Assembly (NCBI RefSeq): GCF_900188375.1
Contig: NZ_FZOO01000002.1
Location: forward strand, 62,001 to 126,000
Reading direction: 5' to 3'
Source of the DNA: Geodermatophilus pulveris
Lineage (GTDB): Bacteria > Actinomycetota > Actinomycetes > Mycobacteriales > Geodermatophilaceae
Length of the DNA stretch: 64,000 bases
This document shows, piece by piece, positions 25,856 to 38,740 of this stretch. The notes below the pieces were generated by a model, which was given only the letters and a program-made list of their open reading frames with translations, ran no database searches and had not been told where the DNA came from. A program made the translations under genes and the position numbers. Numbering within the stretch: position 1 is the first letter of the stretch; the number at the start of each line of letters is the position of its first letter.

Positions 25856-26368
25856 GTGCACTGCACTCGTTGTGGCCACAACAACCCCGAGGGCAGTCGC
25901 TTCTGCGCGCAGTGCGGCGCGGCGCTGTCCCAGGAGCGGATCGGCGAGTCGACCAGCGTCATCCCCAAGGTGGGCGGCGAGGACTCCGCGGAGACCCCCG
26001 AGGTCACCGAGGCCGACGCGCACGCCGGCGCGGTGGAGTCGCTGCCCGCGGGCTCGGCCCTGCTGGTCGTCAAGCGCGGCCCCAACGCGGGCAGCCGCTT
26101 CCTGCTCGACCAGGACGTCACCACCGCCGGCCGGCACCCCGACAGCGACATCTTCCTCGACGACGTCACCGTCAGCCGCCGGCACGTGGAGTTCCACCGC
26201 GAGGGCGGCGGCTACTCGGTGCATGACGTCGGCAGCCTCAACGGCACCTACGTCAACCGCGAGCCGGTCGACGTCGCCACGCTGGCCGGCGGCGACGAGG
26301 TGCAGATCGGCAAGTTCCGCCTCGTCTACCTGACCGGCCCGCGCACGGGCGAGCCCGCCGGCGCGTGA
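25856..26368 (+). CDS. garA: FHA-domain protein, GarA/OdhI-like, with N-terminal zinc ribbon
   Basis: 170 residues. The N-terminus has CTRCGHNNPEGSRFCAQCG, a CxxC-CxxC zinc ribbon. It is followed by GESTSVIPKV, the equivalent of the Thr phosphorylation motif (ETTSVF) of GarA/OdhI. The FHA domain (about residues 62-160) has GRHPDSD, TVSRRHVEF and GSLNGTYVN, the phosphothreonine-binding loops. GarA/OdhI inhibits 2-oxoglutarate dehydrogenase and is switched by Ser/Thr kinases. The position after gcvH and before ftsR is as in mycobacteria and corynebacteria. The start is GTG 25856 with GGAGGA about nine bases upstream. Confidence 0.9.
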   Translation: MHCTRCGHNNPEGSRFCAQCGAALSQERIGESTSVIPKVGGEDSAETPEVTEADAHAGAVESLPAGSALLVVKRGPNAGSRFLLDQDVTTAGRHPDSDIFLDDVTVSRRHVEFHREGGGYSVHDVGSLNGTYVNREPVDVATLAGGDEVQIGKFRLVYLTGPRTGEPAGA

Positions 26369-26417
26369 GCCGGCGGGCACGGGGGTCGGGGCCGGTGCCG
26401 GCAGCACGGACGGCGGC

Positions 26418-27161
26418 GTGAACGCGGTGCCCTCGCGCGCCGACGCGTCCGGCGAGCGCAGCGACACGTCCGGGGGGCCCGACGGCCGGCACGCGCCCCG
26501 CCTGACCATCGGCGAGGTGCTCACCGTGCTGCGCGAGGACTTCCCTGACGTGTCGATCAGCAAGATCCGCTACCTGGAGGCCGAGGACCTCGTCCACCCC
26601 CAGCGCACGCCGTCGGGGTACCGCAAGTTCTCCTCCGCCGACGTGGCCCGGCTGCGGTACGTGCTGGCCGCCCAGCGCGACCAGTACCTGCCGCTGCGGG
26701 TCATCAAGGAGCACCTCGCGGCGCTCGACCGGGGCGAGCCGCTGCCCGGCGGCACCCCGCCGGCCGCGCCGCCGCCGGGCGAGGGCGAGGTCGGGGCCCT
26801 GACCGCTGCGGAGTTCGCGCGGGCGTCCGGGCTGGAACTCGGCCAGCTCGCCGACTGCGTGCAGTTCGGGCTGCTGGCCACCGACGCCGACGGCCGGCAC
26901 CCCGCGGCCGACCTGCCGATCGCCCGGGCGGCCGCCGGGCTGGCCCGGCACGGCATCGAGCCGCGGCACCTGCGCGTCTACCAGAACGGCGCCGAGCGCG
27001 AGGCCGGACTGGTCGAGCAGCTGGTCGCCCCGGTGCTGCGGGCCCGCTCCGAGGAGGCCCGCAGCCGGGCGACCGAGAAGCTGCGGGAGCTCGCCGCGCT
27101 GTCCGCGCAGCTGCACGGTGCGCTGCTGGAGGCGCGCCTGCGCGATCTCCTGCGCCCCTGA
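26418..27161 (+). CDS. ftsR: MerR-type regulator FtsR
   Basis: 247 residues. The HTH region is LTIGEVLTVLREDFPDVSISK, then the wing SGYRKFSSADVARLRYVLAAQRDQY. The C-terminal half (ALTAAEFARASGLELGQLADC) carries a second HTH-like segment. It is the orthologue by position of Rv1828 and of C. glutamicum FtsR, an activator of ftsZ. The start GTG 26418 adds a disordered 25-residue leader before the HTH. ftsZ itself is not in the window. Confidence 0.85.
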   Translation: MNAVPSRADASGERSDTSGGPDGRHAPRLTIGEVLTVLREDFPDVSISKIRYLEAEDLVHPQRTPSGYRKFSSADVARLRYVLAAQRDQYLPLRVIKEHLAALDRGEPLPGGTPPAAPPPGEGEVGALTAAEFARASGLELGQLADCVQFGLLATDADGRHPAADLPIARAAAGLARHGIEPRHLRVYQNGAEREAGLVEQLVAPVLRARSEEARSRATEKLRELAALSAQLHGALLEARLRDLLRP

Positions 27162-27291
27162 CTCCGGCGTACCGTGGTCCCGGTCGGGCCCCGGGTCCAG
27201 TCCCGGGTCCGGGCCCCCCGCCGACGCCGTCCACCAGCCGCCCCTACCGATCCACCGCCCGCCCCCGGGCCGCAGCTGAGGGAGTCCCACC

Positions 27292-27783
27292 GTGCAGGAA
27301 CTCAGAGTCGTCGGCGTCCGGGTCGAGCTGCCCGGGAACCAGCCGATCCTGCTGCTCAAGGAGACGCAGGGGGAGCGGTACCTGCCCATCTGGATCGGCG
27401 CCGTCGAGGCGGCGGCCATCGCCTTCGAGCAGCAGGGCGTGCGCCCGGCCCGGCCGATGACCCACGACCTGCTGCGCGAGGTGGTCAAGGCGCTGGGGGC
27501 GACGCTCGAAGCGGTCAACATCACCGAGATGCGCGACGGCATCTACATCGCCGAGCTGGTGTTCGGCGACGAGCGGGTGGTCAGCGCCCGCCCGTCGGAC
27601 GCCGTCGCCCTCGCCGTCCGCACCGGCGCGCCCATCTACGGCGCCGAGGCGCTGCTCGACGAGGTCGGCATCGAGATCCCCGACGAGCAGGAGGACGAGG
27701 TCGAGAAGTTCCGCGAGTTCCTCGACCAGATCTCCCCGGAGGACTTCGGCGCCGGCTCGGGCTCCGGCGGCAACCCCTCCTGA
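27292..27783 (+). CDS. Bifunctional nuclease (BFN) family protein
   Basis: 163 residues. MQELRVVGVRVELPGNQPILLLKE, then ERYLPIWIGAVEAAAIAFEQQG and RPSDAVALAVRTGAPIY, are the DUF151/BFN signatures. The tail (DEQEDEVEKFREFLDQISPEDF) is acidic and typical. It is equivalent to Rv1829. Family members have been called bifunctional nucleases from plants, but the bacterial function is unclear. GTG 27292 follows a GGGAG. Confidence 0.9.
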   Translation: MQELRVVGVRVELPGNQPILLLKETQGERYLPIWIGAVEAAAIAFEQQGVRPARPMTHDLLREVVKALGATLEAVNITEMRDGIYIAELVFGDERVVSARPSDAVALAVRTGAPIYGAEALLDEVGIEIPDEQEDEVEKFREFLDQISPEDFGAGSGSGGNPS

Positions 27784-27946
27784 AGCGCAGGCCCCCGCCG
27801 GTGCGCGTGGCCGGTGGGGCCGCTGTGACGGCAGGTGCACGAGGGGTGAGCAGGGCCCCGTCGGGCAGCCCGTCGGGTCAAGTCCGGGCCGCGGCGCGCC
27901 GATACCCTCCCGATGGGTGAGTGCCGCGACACGCCGCCCGCCTCAG

Positions 27947-27975
27947 TTGACCCACCCCAGGGCCCGGCTTACGGT
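27947..27975 (+). promoter_or_regulatory. Housekeeping-type promoter upstream of the second MerR gene
   Basis: TTGACC at 27947-27952 and TACGGT at 27970-27975 are 17 bases apart, a good sigma-70-like pair. This is about 125 bases before the GTG start at 28099, implying a leader of roughly 115 bases. The surrounding gap (27784-28098) shows nothing else clear. Confidence 0.6.
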
Positions 27976-28098
27976 CGGCGAACAACAGCGGTGGAAGTCC
28001 CGGCACGCGACACGGCAGCCCGCCTGCAGTGACACGAGCCCGGTGCCCCACCGCGGGGGACCGCGGCGACAGCTGCGGGAGCAGAGGAGGACGCTGAC

Positions 28099-28671
28099 GT
28101 GAGCGACCAGAGCAAGGGCTCCCAGGGTCAGCTCTTCAGCGACGCTGCCGTGGGTGCGCAGTCCTACGACGAGGTCGACAGCGACCTCGTCGGGTACCGC
28201 GGCCCGACGGCGTGTGCCGCTGCCGGCATCACCTACAGGCAACTGGACTACTGGGCCCGTACCGGCCTGGTCGCCCCCTCCGTGCGCAGCGCCACCGGCT
28301 CGGGCACCCAGCGGCTCTACTCCTTCCGCGACATCCTGGTGCTCAAGGTCGTCAAGCGGCTGCTGGACACCGGCGTCTCCCTGCAGAACATCCGCAAGGC
28401 CGTCGACCACCTCCGCAACCGCGGCACCAGGGACCTCGCCAACGTCACCCTCCTGTCCGACGGCGCCACCGTGTACGAGTGCACCTCCGCCGAGGAGGTC
28501 GTCGACCTGCTGGCCGGCGGCCAGGGCGTCTTCGGCATCGCCGTGTCCGGCGCGCTGCGGGAGCTGACCGGCGAGCTCGCCGAGCTGCCCGCCGAGCGCG
28601 TCGACGGCGCCCCCCTGCACGCCTCGGACGACGAGCTGTCCCTGCGCCGCCGCCGCCGCGCCGCGGTGTGA
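28099..28671 (+). CDS. MerR family transcriptional regulator (Rv1830-like)
   Basis: 190 residues. The MerR HTH is RGPTACAAAGITYRQLDYWA with the wing TQRLYSFRDILVLKVVKRLLD, and a coiled dimer helix follows (VSLQNIRKAVDHLRNRG). The C-terminus (GVFGIAVSGALRELTGEL) is the conserved Rv1830-type domain. Position and sequence match Rv1830. GTG 28099 has GAGGAGG upstream, with a promoter at 27947-27975. Targets unknown. Confidence 0.9.
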   Translation: MSDQSKGSQGQLFSDAAVGAQSYDEVDSDLVGYRGPTACAAAGITYRQLDYWARTGLVAPSVRSATGSGTQRLYSFRDILVLKVVKRLLDTGVSLQNIRKAVDHLRNRGTRDLANVTLLSDGATVYECTSAEEVVDLLAGGQGVFGIAVSGALRELTGELAELPAERVDGAPLHASDDELSLRRRRRAAV

Positions 28672-28674
28672 TCG

Positions 28675-28691
28675 GTCGGCCTCCGGCCGAC
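28675..28691. terminator. Short hairpin after the Rv1830-like gene
   Basis: GTCGGCC and GGCCGAC form a 7-bp stem with a three-base loop, four bases after the stop. There is no U-tract, so it is only a possible terminator. Confidence 0.4.
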
Positions 28692-28737
28692 ACCCGCGGC
28701 CAGGTGCCGTCCCCGGCCTGAGCTGAGCCCTCCCCGG

Positions 28738-28863
28738 CCCTCCTCGGGGAGCCCTGCGGGCCCCGCCTCGTCGGGTCGCCCTCGCGGGGCGGCTCCCGTC
28801 CCAGCGTCTTCGTCTCCCGTCCCGTCCCTCCTCGGGGGACCCTCCGGGCCTCCGCTCGTCGGG
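28738..28863 (+). repeat. Two imperfect 38-bp direct repeats upstream of gcvP
   Basis: Copies at 28738-28775 and 28826-28863 begin with CCCTCCTCGGGG and end with CTCGTCGGG, with few differences between them. Each contains small self-complementary parts (CCCTGCGGG and CCCTCCGGG). The second ends 25 bases before the gcvP ATG. It could be a duplicated operator or leader structure; known glycine-riboswitch core sequences are not visible. Confidence 0.7.
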
Positions 28864-28888
28864 ACGGCACGCTGGTACCGTCCGCGTA

Positions 28889-31900
<3,012 letters not shown>

Positions 31901-31906
31901 CCCGAC

Positions 31907-31926
31907 GACGCCGCGGGCGCGGCGTC
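31907..31926. terminator. Hairpin after gcvP
   Basis: GACGCCGC and GCGGCGTC form a perfect 8-bp stem with a GGGC loop, six bases past the gcvP stop. It is followed at once by a larger hairpin. Confidence 0.5.
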
Positions 31927-31927
31927 C

Positions 31928-31968
31928 CGAGGGGCCACCCGGCCGACCGTCGGCCGGGTGACCCCTCG
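31928..31968. terminator. Long hairpin between convergent gcvP and coaA
   Basis: The arms 31928-31946 and 31950-31968 pair over 19 positions with one mismatch. Placed between two convergent genes, it is probably a bidirectional terminator although it lacks a U-tract. Confidence 0.7.
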
Positions 31969-31996
31969 TCATCGTCGACCCGTCGGTGCCATACCG

Positions 31997-32010
31997 CCGT
32001 TATCCCCAAC
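31997..32010 (+). repeat. Dispersed 14-bp motif, copy 3 (exact consensus)
   Basis: CCGTTATCCCCAAC in the convergent gap between gcvP and coaA. It cannot be a promoter for either neighbour, since reading outward on both strands leads into gene 3' ends. Confidence 0.85.
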
Positions 32011-32065
32011 AAGGCGCGCACCACTCCACGGCGACGGCACCGGCGCCGACCGGGGGAGGGACCGG

Positions 32066-33028
32066 TCAGATCTTGCGCAACAGCACGCGGCGGACCTCGT
32101 GGTCGGCGGCCTTCTGCAGCACCAGGCGGGCGCGGGAGCGGGTGGGGGCGATGTTGTCGCGCAGGTTGGGGCCGTTGACCGTGGACCAGATGCCCAGCGC
32201 CGTCTCGCGCGCCTGCTCGTCGGTGAGGCCGGCGAACCGGTGGAAGTAGGCGCTGCTGTCGGCGAAGGCGGTGCGGCGCAGCGCGAGGAACCGCTCGACG
32301 TACCACCGCCGGATGTCGGACTCGGGGGCGTCGACGTACACGGAGTAGTCGAAGAAGTCCGACAGGAAGACCTCCGGGGCGCGGCCGTCGGCCGAGCGCC
32401 CGGCCTGCAGCACGTTGAGCCCCTCGAGCACGAGGATGTCCGGGCGGTCGACGACCTGCCGCGCGCCGCGGACGACGTCGTAGGCCTGGTGGTCGTAGAG
32501 CGGGGCGCTGACCTCGCCGCGGCCGGACTTCACCTCCGCGAGGAAGCGCAGCAGCGCCCGCCGGTCGTAGCTCTCGGGGAAGCCCTTGCGGCTGAGCAGC
32601 CCGCGGGCCTCGAGCTCGGCGTTGGGCAGCAGGAACCCGTCGGTGGTGACCAGGTCGACCCGCGGGTGGCCGGGGCCGGCGGCCAGCAGGGTCTGCAGCA
32701 GCCGGGAGGTGGTGCTCTTGCCGACGGCGACGCTGCCGGCGACCGCGATGACGTAGGGCACCTTGGCGGTGGAGTCGCCGAGGAACTCGCTGCGGGCTGC
32801 CCACAGCCGCCGGCTGGCCTCCACGTGCAGCCGCAGCAGCCCGGCCAGCGGCAGGTACACCGTGGCCACCTCGTCGAGGTCGATGCGGTCGCCGAGGCTG
32901 GCCAGCGACGCCAGGTCCGCGGCGTCCAGGGGGAGGGAGGTGCCCGCCGCCAGCGCCCGCCACGAGTCGCGGTCGAAGACCGCGTAGGGCGTCACCTGGG
33001 GCCGCGCCGCTGCCGTCACGCCGCCCAT
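32066..33028 (-). CDS. coaA: Type I pantothenate kinase
   Basis: 320 residues. [23 protein letters not shown] is the Walker A region; [20 protein letters not shown] and [16 protein letters not shown] are the CoaA substrate motifs; [10 protein letters not shown] and [13 protein letters not shown] also match. It phosphorylates pantothenate in the first step of CoA synthesis. Two starts are possible, ATG 33028 and GTG 33019; the ATG is used. It is convergent with gcvP. Confidence 0.93.
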   Translation of the reverse strand: MGGVTAAARPQVTPYAVFDRDSWRALAAGTSLPLDAADLASLASLGDRIDLDEVATVYLPLAGLLRLHVEASRRLWAARSEFLGDSTAKVPYVIAVAGSVAVGKSTTSRLLQTLLAAGPGHPRVDLVTTDGFLLPNAELEARGLLSRKGFPESYDRRALLRFLAEVKSGRGEVSAPLYDHQAYDVVRGARQVVDRPDILVLEGLNVLQAGRSADGRAPEVFLSDFFDYSVYVDAPESDIRRWYVERFLALRRTAFADSSAYFHRFAGLTDEQARETALGIWSTVNGPNLRDNIAPTRSRARLVLQKAADHEVRRVLLRKI

Positions 33029-33151
33029 CCCAGTGCCGTCACGGGGCACATCGTGCCGTCCGGTCCCGGGGCCACATCCGACCGGGTGGGCCGGGCGGGC
33101 GGCGGACACCGAGCGACGGCCGCCCCGGGCACCGGCGTCTAGGGTGCCCGT

Positions 33152-33970
33152 GTGTCCCTGCCCCCCGGGCTGCTCGACCGCGTCGAGCGGTACCTCGCCG
33201 CGGCGCCGCTGCCCGACGCGCGGATCGAGAGCGCCGGCGGCCTGGACGTGCCGGTGGGCAGCCCGACGTGGCCCTACCCGGCCCGGCCGCGGCCGGGGGA
33301 GCGGGTCACCGCCGACGACGTCCGCGCGGCCGTGGCGCTGCAGCAGGCCGCGGGCCTGCCGGCGGCGGTGGAGTGGGTGTGCGAGGACTCGCCCACGACC
33401 GAGGCCGCCGTCCGGGCCGCCGGGCTGGTGGTGGACTCCGCACCGCTGCTCGTGGCCGCGGACCCGGTGGAGCTGCTGATGCCGACCGGCGTCCGGCTGT
33501 ACCTGGTCGGCGCCGACGACCCGCAGCTGCCACGCTACGAGCGGCTGGCGTCGATCGCGTTCGCCCACCCCGGCCCGCACCAGGAGGCCGGCGGGTCGAC
33601 GGTGGTCCCCGCCGTCGGCACGCCCCTCGGCTCGCCGCGGACCGCCGTGCTGCGCGAGCGGATCGCCACCGGCCGCACGGTCATGATGGTCGCGGTGGAG
33701 GGCGGCGAGCCGGTCGCGGTCGGCACGCACCACCCGGTGGACGTCGACGGCGTCGAGGTCACCGAGATCGCCGGCGTCGCCACCCTGCCGCGGCTGCGCG
33801 GGCGGGGGCTGGGCGCGGGGCTGGCCTCGGCGCTGACCGCGCACGCCCGCGAGACCGCCGGGCTGGTCTTCCTGGTGGCCGGGGACGACGACGTGGCGCG
33901 GGTCTACGAACGCACCGGGTTCGCCCGGCTGGCGACGGTGGGCCTGGCCGACCTGTCCCGCGGCGGCTGA
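33152..33970 (+). CDS. GNAT family N-acetyltransferase
   Basis: 272 residues. The C-terminal GNAT domain has motif A in [21 protein letters not shown] and motif B near [15 protein letters not shown]. The N-terminal 130 residues ([18 protein letters not shown]...[13 protein letters not shown]) look like a substrate-specific or degenerate second GNAT half. The acceptor is unknown. It is divergent from coaA, with GTG 33152 as start. Confidence 0.8.
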   Translation: MSLPPGLLDRVERYLAAAPLPDARIESAGGLDVPVGSPTWPYPARPRPGERVTADDVRAAVALQQAAGLPAAVEWVCEDSPTTEAAVRAAGLVVDSAPLLVAADPVELLMPTGVRLYLVGADDPQLPRYERLASIAFAHPGPHQEAGGSTVVPAVGTPLGSPRTAVLRERIATGRTVMMVAVEGGEPVAVGTHHPVDVDGVEVTEIAGVATLPRLRGRGLGAGLASALTAHARETAGLVFLVAGDDDVARVYERTGFARLATVGLADLSRGG

Positions 33971-33976
33971 GCCGGG

Positions 33977-34852
33977 TCAGGGCCCGGCGGGCACCGCGGC
34001 AGCGGCGGTGTCCAGGGCGGCGGCCGCAGCGGCCCAGCCGACCGACGAGCGCACCTCGCTGAGCAGGACCACCACCCGGCCGTCGACGACGCCCACCGAG
34101 TGCAGGTGCCGCTGCCCGGCGAGGCAGCACATCCAGCCCTGCTTGACCGCGGCCCCGGGCAGTGTGCCGAAGACGCCGAACTCCTGGTCGAAGCCGTCGG
34201 AGGCGATCGGGGTGGCCGTGCCCATCCAGCCCAGCAGCGCGGCGGCGTCGTCCGGGTGGGCGACCACCGGCAGGCGGACGAGGAACCAGGCGAGGTCGTT
34301 CGCGGTCGTCGTCGTCTCGCCCCACTGCCCCCACCGGCGGGGCGGGTCGGTGCCGGTGAGCCCGTAGCGGGCGGCGACGTCCCGCACGGCCCGGGCTCCG
34401 TCGAACCGCACCCAGAGGTCCGAGGCGGCGGGGTCGTCGGAGCTGCGGATCATCACCTCGAGCTGCGCGCGGTCCCCGGGGGTGAGGGTGACCGCACCGG
34501 TGCGGGCCCGGTGCAGCGCGTCCTCGGCGAGGTAGAGCTTGACCATGGAGGCGGTCGGGAACGGCCGGTCGGCCAGCTCGCTGCCCGCCCGGGCGGCCAG
34601 CACCCGGGCGCTGGCCGCCTCGGCGGCGCGGATGGACAGGTCCCCGAGGCGCTCCTGCTGCCGGGCGACCACCACCGCGAGCGCGCCCACGTTGCCGTAG
34701 GCGGCGGTCACCGACGGGACGACGGCCGACGGCGGCAGGGCGTCCTGGGCGGCGGCGACCCGCGGCGTGACCAGGCCGGAGAGGACCAGGGCGAGCAGCA
34801 CGACGGGCACCAGGACCCGGGGCGTGCGCAGCAGAGCCCGCCCCGTCGACAT
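33977..34852 (-). CDS. Secreted serine hydrolase, class A beta-lactamase-like
   Basis: 291 residues. The signal peptide (VLVPVVLLALVLSGLVTPRVAAA) is followed by a penicillin-binding/beta-lactamase fold. SxxK is in PTASMVKLYL, the SDN-like element in SSDDPAASDLW, and the KTG-like element in VKQGWMCC. These mark an active-site serine enzyme; hydrolysis of beta-lactams is not implied, and a D,D-peptidase-like or unknown esterase role is as likely. It is convergent with the GNAT gene (six bases between stops). Confidence 0.82.
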   Translation of the reverse strand: MSTGRALLRTPRVLVPVVLLALVLSGLVTPRVAAAQDALPPSAVVPSVTAAYGNVGALAVVVARQQERLGDLSIRAAEAASARVLAARAGSELADRPFPTASMVKLYLAEDALHRARTGAVTLTPGDRAQLEVMIRSSDDPAASDLWVRFDGARAVRDVAARYGLTGTDPPRRWGQWGETTTTANDLAWFLVRLPVVAHPDDAAALLGWMGTATPIASDGFDQEFGVFGTLPGAAVKQGWMCCLAGQRHLHSVGVVDGRVVVLLSEVRSSVGWAAAAAALDTAAAAVPAGP

Positions 34853-34964
34853 GCCGTCATCGTCCGCCGGGCCGGTGACGGGGACCTGCCCCCTCCGGGT
34901 GACACCGTGTGTCGTGCGCCGACCGCGTCCGGGCCGTCACCGGTCCGTGACGGGACGGGACGGG

Positions 34965-35501
34965 TCAGTGCTGCTCGTGGGTGCCCACCAGCACCGCGCG
35001 GGCCAGGGTGTGGCTGAACAGGGTGAAGCCGAGGACGGCCGGGGTGGTGTCGGGCGTGACCTCGAGCCGGTCGACGTCGACGGCGTGCACCGTGACGAAG
35101 TAGCGGTGCGGCCCGTGGCCGGCCGGGGGTGCCGCGCCGACGTACCCGGCGAACCCGGCGTCGTTGCGCAGCTGCACCGCGCCCTCGGGCAGAGCGCCGT
35201 CGGAGGCGCCGCCGGGCAGCTCGGTCACCGAGACCGGGACGTTGGCGACCGCCCAGTGCCAGAAACCGCTGTGGGTGGGGGCGTCGGGGTCGTAGACGGT
35301 GACCGCGAAGCTGCGGGTGCCCTCCGGGAAGCCCGACCAGGACAGCTGCGGCGAGCGGTCCTCCCCGCCCGCCCCCATGACGCCGCTCACCTGCGGTGTC
35401 TGCAGCGGCGCCCCGTCGGTGACGTCGGTGCTCGTGACCTGGAAGTCCGGCACGCGCGGCAGGAAGTCGTAGGGGCTCGGGGGCGTCGGGCGCTCGGCCA
35501 T
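34965..35501 (-). CDS. YbhB/YbcL family Raf kinase inhibitor-like (PEBP) protein
   Basis: 178 residues. [26 protein letters not shown], then [11 protein letters not shown] and [13 protein letters not shown], form the phosphatidylethanolamine-binding protein fold with its ligand pocket (DPDAP, GxHRY). No signal peptide is present, so it is cytoplasmic. Bacterial members have no firmly known function. ATG 35501 has GAGGAG about nine bases upstream. Confidence 0.93.
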   Translation of the reverse strand: MAERPTPPSPYDFLPRVPDFQVTSTDVTDGAPLQTPQVSGVMGAGGEDRSPQLSWSGFPEGTRSFAVTVYDPDAPTHSGFWHWAVANVPVSVTELPGGASDGALPEGAVQLRNDAGFAGYVGAAPPAGHGPHRYFVTVHAVDVDRLEVTPDTTPAVLGFTLFSHTLARAVLVGTHEQH

Positions 35502-35642
35502 GGATGTGCTCTCCTCGCGGGTGGGGTCTGCGTGGCCGACAGTAGGCAGCGCGGCGCCCGGTCGCCCGCCGGGTGCCCCGGCCCGGTGAACTGCGGATTC
35601 CCGGCCCGGCGTGGGCGGGCCGGCGCCGGTAGCGTCGCAGCC

Positions 35643-36374
35643 GTGCTCGGACTCCCCGGCAAGATTTGCGCGTGCCTGTTCGACCTCGACGGCGTCCTCA
35701 CCCGGACGGCGACGGTCCACATGGCCGCCTGGAAGCGCACCTTCGACGAGGTGCTGCGCCAGGTCGACCCGGCCGCCGGGGAGTTCACGCAGGAGGACTA
35801 CAACCGGTACGTCGACGGCAAGCCGCGGCTCGACGGCGTCCGCGACTTCCTGGCCGGCCGGGGCATCACCCTGCCGGAGGGGACGCCGGACGACCCGCCG
35901 GACGCCGCCACGGTGCACGGCGTCGGCACCCGCAAGAACGACCTGGTGCACGCCCAGCTCGCCGAGCACGGCGTCGAGGTCTACCCCGGCTCGGTGCGCT
36001 ACCTGCGGGCGGTGAAGGAGGCCGGGCTGGCGACGGCGGTGGTCACCGCGTCCCGCAACGGCGGACAGGTGATCGCGGCCGGCGGCTTCGCGGACCTGAT
36101 CGACGCCCGGGTGGACGGCGAGGTCGCCGCGGCCGAGGGGCTGCGGGGCAAGCCGGCGCCCGACACCTTCCTGGCCGGCGCCCGCGCGCTGGGGGTGAGC
36201 CCGGAGGAGGCGGTGGTCTTCGAGGACGCCCTGGCCGGGGTGGCCGCGGGCCGGGCCGGCGGGTTCGGCCACGTCGTCGGGGTGGACCGGGTCGGGCAGG
36301 CCGCGGCGCTGGCGGAGTCCGGCGCGGACGTCGTCGTGCAGGACCTCGCCGAGCTGATGGGGGAAGGGCCGTGA
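35643..36374 (+). CDS. pgmB: HAD-family beta-phosphoglucomutase
   Basis: 243 residues. The HAD nucleophile motif is [19 protein letters not shown]; the cap domain follows; motif II/III includes VVTASRNG and [16 protein letters not shown]; motif IV is [18 protein letters not shown]. It would convert beta-glucose 1-phosphate to glucose 6-phosphate. The stop overlaps the GTG of the GH65 phosphorylase gene, whose product is beta-glucose 1-phosphate, so the two enzymes act in sequence. Confidence 0.9.
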   Translation: MLGLPGKICACLFDLDGVLTRTATVHMAAWKRTFDEVLRQVDPAAGEFTQEDYNRYVDGKPRLDGVRDFLAGRGITLPEGTPDDPPDAATVHGVGTRKNDLVHAQLAEHGVEVYPGSVRYLRAVKEAGLATAVVTASRNGGQVIAAGGFADLIDARVDGEVAAAEGLRGKPAPDTFLAGARALGVSPEEAVVFEDALAGVAAGRAGGFGHVVGVDRVGQAAALAESGADVVVQDLAELMGEGP

Positions 36375-38731
36375 CCGAGGGGCGGCCGACCTTCCCGGTC
36401 GAGCCGTGGGCGCTGACCGAGACCGGACTGGACCACGCCTCGCTGGCCGTCCACGAGTCGGTGTTCGCGCTGTCCAACGGGCACATCGGGATGCGTGGCT
36501 CGTTCGAGGAGGGCGAGCCGGTGGTCGTCGCGGGCACGTACCTCAACGGCTTCTTCGAGGAGCGGCCGCTGCCCTACGCCGAGGCCGGGTACGGGTTCCC
36601 GGAGCAGGGGCAGACCGTGGTCAACGTGACCGACGGCAAGCTGGTCCGGCTGCTGGTCGGCGACACCCCGCTGGACCTGGACTACGGCGAGATCGTCGAA
36701 CACCGGCGCACCCTGGACCTGCGCCGCGGCGTGCTGCGCCGGCACACCGAGTGGCGCTCGCCCAACGGCCGGGTGGTGAACGTGACGAGCACCCGCCTGG
36801 TCTCGCTGCGCCGCCGGTCGATCGCCGCGATCGAGTACACCGTCGAGTGCAGCGACGGGCAGGGCGACCTCTACATCGCGCTGCAGTCGGACCTGCTGGC
36901 CAACGAGCCGGTGGACAGCACCGGTACCGACGACCCGCGGGTGTCGGCCGCGCTGGACCGCCCGCTGACCGGGGAGATGGCCGTGGCCCGCGGCCAGCGG
37001 GCGGTGCTGGTGCACCGCACCCGGCGGTCGCGGCTGCGCATGGCCGCCGGGATGGACCACGCGGTGGAGGTGCCCGACACCTCCACCGCCGACATCGAGG
37101 CCACCGGCGACCTCGCCCGCTTCACCCTCGCCGCCCGGCTGCCGCAGGGCTCGTCGGTCAGGCTGGTCAAGTACCTGTCCTACGGCTGGTCGTCGCGGCG
37201 CTCGGCGGCGGCGCTGCGCGACCAGGTCGAGGGGGCGCTGGCCACCGCGAAGCTGGCCGGGTTCGAGCGGCTGCTGCGCGAGCAGCGCGAGGTGCTCGAC
37301 CAGCACTGGCAGCACGCCGACGTGGAGATCGAGGGCGACGAGGAGCTGCAGCAGGCGGTGCGGGTGGGCATGTTCCACCTGCTGCAGGCCGGGCTGCGGG
37401 CCGAGCGCCAGCCGATCCCGGCCAAGGGGCTGACCGGTCCCGGCTACGACGGGCACACCTTCTGGGACACCGAGACCTACGTGCTCCCGGTGCTCACCTA
37501 CATCGCCCCGGTGGCGGCCCGCGACGCGCTGCGCTGGCGGCACTCGACCCTGGAGCTGGCCCGGGAGCGGGCCCGGGTGCTGGGGCTGGCCGGCGCGGCC
37601 TTCCCCTGGCGGACGATCCGGGGCGAGGAGACGTCGGGGTACTGGCCGGCCGGGACGGCGGCCTTCCACATCAACGCCGACATCGCCGACGCCGTCGTGC
37701 GGTACTGGCACGCCACCGGCGACGAGGAGTTCGACCGCGACCACGGCGCCGAGCTGCTGATCGAGACCGCCCGGCTGTGGGCGTCGCTGGGCCACTTCGA
37801 CGACGAGCACGGCTTCCGCATCGACGGCGTCACCGGCCCGGACGAGTACACCGCGGTGGTGGACAACAACGTGTACACCAACCTCATGGCGCAGCGGAAC
37901 CTGCGCGAGGCGATCGCCGCGGTGCACCGGCAGCCCGACGTCGCCGGCCGGCTGGACGTCGCCGAGGACGAGACCGCGCTGTGGGAGCGGGCGGCGGCGC
38001 TGATGGCGGTGCCCTACGACACCCGGCGCGGGGTGCACATGCAGTCCGACGCCTTCACCCACCACGAGGAGTGGGACTTCGCGAGCACGCCGCCGGACTG
38101 CTACCCGCTGCTGCTGCACTACCCGTACTTCGACATCTACCGCAAGCAGGTGGTCAAGCAGGCCGACCTGGTGATGGCGCTGCACCTGCGCGGGGACGCC
38201 TTCACCCCCGAGGAGAAGGCCGCCGACTTCGCCTACTACGAGGCCCGGACGGTGCGAGACTCCTCGCTGTCGGCGACCCAGCAGGCGGTGGTGGCGGCCG
38301 AGACCGGCCACCTGGCGCTGGCCTACGACTACTGGGGGGAGGCCACCCTCACCGACCTGCAGAACCTGCACGGCAACTCCGGGCACGGCCTGCACCTGGC
38401 CTCGCTGGCCGGCGGCTGGACCGTCGCCGTCGCCGGGTTCGGCGGGATGCGGGACCACGACGGGCAGCTGACGTTCGCCCCGCGGCTGCCCGAGCGCATC
38501 AGCCGGCTGCGCTTCCGGCTCAACTACCTGGGCCGGCTGCTCGTGGTCACCGTGACGCCGACCCGCGCCACCTACCGGCTGGCCGACGGCGAGCCGCTCG
38601 ACGTCCACCACCACGGCCGGCGGCTAACCGTGGGGGAGCAGGAGGTCGGCGCGGACATCCCGCCGGCGCCCGAGGTGACGCCGGTGCACCAGCCGCACGG
38701 CGTGGCCCCCCGGCGGCGCGGCCGCGGTTGA
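36371..38731 (+). CDS. Glycoside hydrolase family 65 disaccharide phosphorylase
   Basis: 786 residues. The N-terminal beta-sandwich ([20 protein letters not shown]) and the (alpha/alpha)6 barrel have the GH65 motifs [16 protein letters not shown] and [18 protein letters not shown], with catalytic acid Glu492 in [17 protein letters not shown] is also diagnostic. Family members phosphorolyse maltose, trehalose, kojibiose or nigerose; the motif set does not settle which. It is translated from the end of the beta-phosphoglucomutase gene (GTGA), giving a two-step disaccharide to glucose 6-phosphate route. Confidence 0.93.
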   Translation: MTEGRPTFPVEPWALTETGLDHASLAVHESVFALSNGHIGMRGSFEEGEPVVVAGTYLNGFFEERPLPYAEAGYGFPEQGQTVVNVTDGKLVRLLVGDTPLDLDYGEIVEHRRTLDLRRGVLRRHTEWRSPNGRVVNVTSTRLVSLRRRSIAAIEYTVECSDGQGDLYIALQSDLLANEPVDSTGTDDPRVSAALDRPLTGEMAVARGQRAVLVHRTRRSRLRMAAGMDHAVEVPDTSTADIEATGDLARFTLAARLPQGSSVRLVKYLSYGWSSRRSAAALRDQVEGALATAKLAGFERLLREQREVLDQHWQHADVEIEGDEELQQAVRVGMFHLLQAGLRAERQPIPAKGLTGPGYDGHTFWDTETYVLPVLTYIAPVAARDALRWRHSTLELARERARVLGLAGAAFPWRTIRGEETSGYWPAGTAAFHINADIADAVVRYWHATGDEEFDRDHGAELLIETARLWASLGHFDDEHGFRIDGVTGPDEYTAVVDNNVYTNLMAQRNLREAIAAVHRQPDVAGRLDVAEDETALWERAAALMAVPYDTRRGVHMQSDAFTHHEEWDFASTPPDCYPLLLHYPYFDIYRKQVVKQADLVMALHLRGDAFTPEEKAADFAYYEARTVRDSSLSATQQAVVAAETGHLALAYDYWGEATLTDLQNLHGNSGHGLHLASLAGGWTVAVAGFGGMRDHDGQLTFAPRLPERISRLRFRLNYLGRLLVVTVTPTRATYRLADGEPLDVHHHGRRLTVGEQEVGADIPPAPEVTPVHQPHGVAPRRRGRG

Positions 38732-38740
38732 GGGAGGGCC

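Noticed and set aside
28672..28888. Glycine riboswitch upstream of gcvP
   Set aside because: The characteristic conserved core sequences are not present, and the probable promoter lies too close to the start for a leader.
31997..32010. The 14-bp motif as a DnaA box
   Set aside because: TTATCCCCA has one mismatch to TTATCCACA, but actinobacterial boxes are usually TTGTCCACA, and the conserved CCG and AAC flanks are not part of any DnaA box.
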